Origin: Kineothrix sp. MSJ-39
GTDB taxonomy: Bacteria; Bacillota; Clostridia; Lachnospirales; Lachnospiraceae
NCBI RefSeq assembly: GCF_018917935.1
Contig: NZ_JAHLPN010000013.1
Location: 1 to 64,000 of the forward strand
Direction: 5' to 3'
Length of the DNA: 64,000 nucleotides
Positions 61,073 through 64,000 of this stretch are shown piece after piece (positions within the stretch are counted from its first letter, which is position 1; every line of letters begins with the position of its first letter). A model generated the notes under the pieces. That model did not search any database, had not been told where the DNA came from, and was given only the letters and a program-made list of their open reading frames with translations. The position numbers and the translations under genes are program-made.

Positions 61073-62767
61073 TTATTTTGCTGTTTTCTTTGCTTCGTCT
61101 GCCATGGCTTTCAATTCGCCGGCGTTCTGCATCACTGCATCCGTGATCTTATCACTGCCGAGCAGGCGGGCGATCTCGGAAAGCATACCGTCTTTGGAAA
61201 GTGCCGTCAGTTTTGTCTGCGTGCCATTTTTATCCTGCTGCTTTTCGATCACAAAATGCTGATCCGCCATCGCTGCGATCTGCGGCAGATGTGTAATGCA
61301 GATGACCTGATGGGCTCTGCCAAGGATCGCCAGTTTTTCCGATATTTTCCAGGCAGTCCTGCCACTGATGCCCGCATCGATCTCATCGAAGATAAGCGTT
61401 TCTGTTTCATCCTGCTCTGCCAGCACGGATTTGAGCGCCAGCATGATACGGGAAAGCTCACCACCGCTTGCCACCTGCGACAGCGGTTTCTTTTCCTGCC
61501 CCGCATTTAACGAGATCAAAAACCGGACGTGATCCATTCCGTTTGCGGATAAATGCGTCTCGCTGTTTTCCACTTCTATCGCAAAATCCACATACGGAAA
61601 ATTCAGGGAAAGAAGTGCCTGCTTCATTTCTTTTTCCAGCTTTGCAGCCTCTTTGCATCTGATCTTGGATGCTTTCTGGCAAAGGGCACGCAGTGTTTCT
61701 TTTTGCTGCGCCAGCTCTTCCTGCAGCTTTATTTTATACTGCTCGAAATCATCATATTTATGCAGAAATTCCTGTTGTTTTTGTGCATATGCCAAAATCT
61801 CGGCAATGGTATTGCCATATTTTGTTTTGCATTTATTGATCGTATCCAGACGTTCTTTTGTTTCTGTATAAGTCTGCGCATCAAATTCCATGCTTTCCAT
61901 ATAATGTCCCAGACTTCTGCCGATATCCTGCAAAAGCTCCTGCACCTGTGCAAAGCTCTCTACACACGGCGCAAGTGATGCATCATATTTTGCCGCATCG
62001 TTCACACATTTTGCCGCTGCACCGATCATGTCTCTTGCATTTTCCTGTTCATAGCTATTTAAGCAGGCATCCGCCTGGGAAAGACTTTCACCGATCTGCC
62101 TGCTGTTTTCCATCCTTCTGAAATCAGCTTCCAGCTTCTCATCTTCTCCCTCGATCAGAGCTGCTGCTTCTATTTCCTCGAGCTCAAATCTGGCAAGCGC
62201 GATCTCCCGGTCTTTGCTGCCATCCTCGTCCAGCGCTTCTTTTACCAGTTTTTCTTTTTCTCTGTAAGCTGCATAGGCGGCTCCAAGTTCCTGCTTGACG
62301 GCCTGTAATTTGTCCCCGCAGAATGCATCCAGTACTTCCAGATGCTTTTTTTCATTGAGAAGTGACTGGTGCTCATGCTGTCCATGTACATCGATCAAAA
62401 CAGCTGCTGCCTGCTGCAGCAGCTTGCCTGTGGCACTTTCTCCGTTCAGCCTGCAGCTGCTCTTTCCGGGCATGATCCTTCTCTGCAAAAGGACTCTGCC
62501 CTCTTCATCCGGAAAGACTTCCAGTTCTTTCAGCTTCTGTATCACGGAAGCATTATTTACTTGAAAGCAAAGCTCCACATATGCATATTCCGCCCCCTGA
62601 CGGATCAGACTGCTGTCCGCCTTGGCACCGAGTGCCAGATTGATCGAATCGATCAGGATCGACTTACCCGCACCCGTTTCACCGGTCAGAATATTGAGTC
62701 CCTCTCCAAATGTCACTTCGGACTCATCAATGAGCGCAACGTTTTTTACCTTTAAACTTTCTAACAT
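61073..62767 (-). CDS. recN: DNA repair protein RecN
   Basis: A 564-residue SMC-like ATPase acting at double-strand breaks. Walker A is LTGETGAGKSILID. A split coiled coil occupies the middle, the ABC signature is LSQVASGGELSRIMLALKSV, and Walker B is TLIFDEIDAGISG. The ATG at 62767 has AAGGAAAATC upstream; the longer frame has no ribosome site. It is downstream of argR, in the usual Firmicute nadK-argR-recN order. Confidence 0.96.
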   Translation of the reverse strand: MLESLKVKNVALIDESEVTFGEGLNILTGETGAGKSILIDSINLALGAKADSSLIRQGAEYAYVELCFQVNNASVIQKLKELEVFPDEEGRVLLQRRIMPGKSSCRLNGESATGKLLQQAAAVLIDVHGQHEHQSLLNEKKHLEVLDAFCGDKLQAVKQELGAAYAAYREKEKLVKEALDEDGSKDREIALARFELEEIEAAALIEGEDEKLEADFRRMENSRQIGESLSQADACLNSYEQENARDMIGAAAKCVNDAAKYDASLAPCVESFAQVQELLQDIGRSLGHYMESMEFDAQTYTETKERLDTINKCKTKYGNTIAEILAYAQKQQEFLHKYDDFEQYKIKLQEELAQQKETLRALCQKASKIRCKEAAKLEKEMKQALLSLNFPYVDFAIEVENSETHLSANGMDHVRFLISLNAGQEKKPLSQVASGGELSRIMLALKSVLAEQDETETLIFDEIDAGISGRTAWKISEKLAILGRAHQVICITHLPQIAAMADQHFVIEKQQDKNGTQTKLTALSKDGMLSEIARLLGSDKITDAVMQNAGELKAMADEAKKTAK

Positions 62768-62779
62768 GATTTTCCTTAT

Positions 62780-62854
62780 ACTCCAGATTTTGTCACATAT
62801 TTGCGGAGCAAATGTGCGACCAGTCAACCTGCATAGCAGGTTACAGATTGTCAG
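62780..62854. other. recN-argR spacer with two hairpins
   Basis: AACCTGC/GCAGGTT (62826-62842) and CACAT-TTGC/GCAAATGTG (62794-62816) form stems between the genes. Neither has a T-tract on the minus strand, so they are more likely mRNA processing or stability elements than terminators. Confidence 0.45.
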
Positions 62855-63304
62855 TTAGTGAACCAACTGCAGAATCTGATTCATCAGACTTTTTGTATCT
62901 TCTACCGTTCTGACCGCCATCATGATCGTATCGTCTCCCGCGATCGTACCGACAATCTCCGGATATTTCATGGCATCGATCGCCGCTGCGACCGCCATTG
63001 CCATTCCGGACACTGTTTTCACGACCAGAATATTCTGTGCCATATCGATAGAAACAAATCCTTCCTTTAGTACATTGACATATTTCCCGGAAAGATGCTT
63101 TTCATCATTATGAAAGCGGACATATTTCTGATGCCCGTCTCCCGTCGGCATTTTGGAAAGCTTCATATCCCGGATATCGCGGGATACCGTCGCCTGCGTG
63201 ACTTCAAAGCCTTCTTCTTTCAGCCTTTGCGCCAGTTCCTGCTGCGTCTCCACCTCGTATTGTGAGATCACGCGCAGGATTGCTTCCTGTCTGTTTCTTT
63301 TCAT
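62855..63304 (-). CDS. argR: Arginine repressor ArgR
   Basis: A 149-residue hexameric regulator of arginine metabolism. The N-terminal winged helix (RLKEEGFEVTQATVSRDIRD, MKLSKMP) and the C-terminal arginine-binding domain (AIDAMKYPEIVGTIAGDDTI) are both complete. Its start overlaps the nadK stop by one base (TAATG), so translation is coupled. Confidence 0.95.
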   Translation of the reverse strand: MKRNRQEAILRVISQYEVETQQELAQRLKEEGFEVTQATVSRDIRDMKLSKMPTGDGHQKYVRFHNDEKHLSGKYVNVLKEGFVSIDMAQNILVVKTVSGMAMAVAAAIDAMKYPEIVGTIAGDDTIMMAVRTVEDTKSLMNQILQLVH

Positions 63305-64000
63305 TATCCTTCACCCATTTTTTTATGAAGCATCTGTAAAAAGCTCACCTTATTGATATGCAAAAGCCGGACAACCTGTTCCGACTGGTGCACTCTGATC
63401 CTGTCACCTGTTGTCAGCACTTGTGCCTGACCACCGTCAAAATTGACTTCCGCCTGCTGCGCCTGCCCGTCTCTGCCTTCCGCGATCACAATTTCGACCT
63501 GATCCTCCGGCGAAAGAATGATACTTCTTGTATTCAGTGTATGCGGACAGATCGGTGTCATCACCATCAACCTTGCCCCCGGCTCTACGATCGGACCTCC
63601 CGCAGACATATTATATCCCGTCGAACCGGTCGGCGATGCAAGGATCATACCATCAGCCTTATAATGGCATAAAAGCTGTCCGTTGACAAGCACCTCATAA
63701 TTCAGCACCATCAGATGCCCGCAGCGGTTTACCACAATATCGTTCAGCGCATGTGCTTTCAGTATTTCTTTTCCGTCCCGGATCACACTTCCCGACAACA
63801 GCATCCGATCCATGATCTCATAGCTGTCCTGCATCAGATGATCAAGTGCATCCGTAATGCCGCTTTTTTCCACCTCTGCCAGAAAGCCGAGTGTTCCAAG
63901 ATTGATCCCCAGAAGCGGAATCCCAAGCCCGACCGTATCTCTTGCTGTCCGAAGCAGCGTTCCGTCTCCGCCCAGCACTAAAATGCAATCTGTCTCCGGT
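63304..64000 (-). CDS. nadK: NAD kinase, 3' part (runs off the window)
   Basis: The C-terminal ~230 residues of NAD kinase, which phosphorylates NAD to NADP. The GGDGT motif (LVLGGDGTLLRTARD) opens the visible part, then GINLGTLGFLAEVE, DGMILASPTGSTGYNMSAGG and GPIVEPG. The frame stays open to the window end as PETDCILVLGGDG, so the true start lies outside; the GTG at 63978 is not the start. It is the first visible gene of the nadK-argR-recN-spoIVB group. Confidence 0.95.
   Translation of the reverse strand, partial: PETDCILVLGGDGTLLRTARDTVGLGIPLLGINLGTLGFLAEVEKSGITDALDHLMQDSYEIMDRMLLSGSVIRDGKEILKAHALNDIVVNRCGHLMVLNYEVLVNGQLLCHYKADGMILASPTGSTGYNMSAGGPIVEPGARLMVMTPICPHTLNTRSIILSPEDQVEIVIAEGRDGQAQQAEVNFDGGQAQVLTTGDRIRVHQSEQVVRLLHINKVSFLQMLHKKMGEG

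Noticed and set aside
1-64000. CRISPR arrays, prophage, rRNA operons
   Set aside because: I saw no regularly spaced repeats, no phage structural or integrase genes beyond xerD, and no rRNA sequence.

Overview
The window reads as chromosome of a spore-forming, Gram-positive member of the Clostridia, most likely a gut Lachnospiraceae. This is inferred from gene content and order, not from any database match. The evidence is AGGAGG-type ribosome binding sites on nearly every gene, the nadK-argR-recN-spoIVB order, the yicC-remA-gmk-rpoZ order, spoIIM, a YlmC/YmxH-type protein, a Spo0A-type DNA-binding domain, a HrcA/CIRCE site, a Bacillus-type LexA box at recA, and moderate GC. Almost everything is transcribed leftward (minus strand). 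The exceptions are the istB remnant near 0.2 kb and two short genes at 33.3 kb and 52.8 kb.

Region 1 (1-6.4 kb) is an AT-richer accessory patch. It holds an IS21-type istB remnant between 29-bp direct repeats, a DUF4143-type ATPase bracketed by two related palindromes, an ArsC/Spx-family pseudogene with two frameshifts, an overlapping methyltransferase plus nuclease-like helicase pair, and a Ser-rich membrane protein with a 34-residue companion ORF. A half copy of the terminator hairpin at the right edge lies near the left edge.

Region 2 (6.4-31 kb) is housekeeping. It contains HrcA-controlled htpG, a PrsA-like foldase with an FAD oxidoreductase, tRNA-Trp, aroE-aroK-aroQ with a YqeG phosphatase, nrdR, ylmC/ymxH, xerD, spoIIM, a NUDIX hydrolase, an aminotransferase, a 36-residue membrane peptide, rny, recA-recX, cinA, pgsA, rimO, and yicC-remA-gmk-rpoZ. 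A secreted PPC/Fn3-type protein and rqcH follow.

Region 3 (31-47.8 kb) mixes metabolism with surface signalling. It has glgA, a collapsed Spo0A-like regulator, a convergent helix-turn-helix gene, a transmembrane Ser/Thr kinase with an extracellular leucine-rich-repeat region overlapping the gene for a 1239-residue surface protein, UDP-glucuronate decarboxylase, glmS, a DHH phosphoesterase, manA, a PurF homologue lacking its N-terminal cysteine, and an NhaC antiporter.

Region 4 (47.8-59.3 kb) is an exopolysaccharide/cell-surface block. It contains the CpsB phosphatase, an LCP protein, the Wzz/CpsC and CpsD tyrosine-kinase pair, a small LRR_5-like secreted protein, a CapD-type dehydratase, a HAD phosphatase, VanZ, a priming sugar transferase and two secreted paralogues. 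It starts from a perfect consensus promoter. No glycosyltransferase array, flippase or polymerase is present, so it is a regulatory and priming module. glmS, manA and UDP-glucuronate decarboxylase just downstream could supply sugar precursors.

Region 5 (59.3-64 kb) is spoIVB, recN, argR and the 3' part of nadK, which runs off the window.
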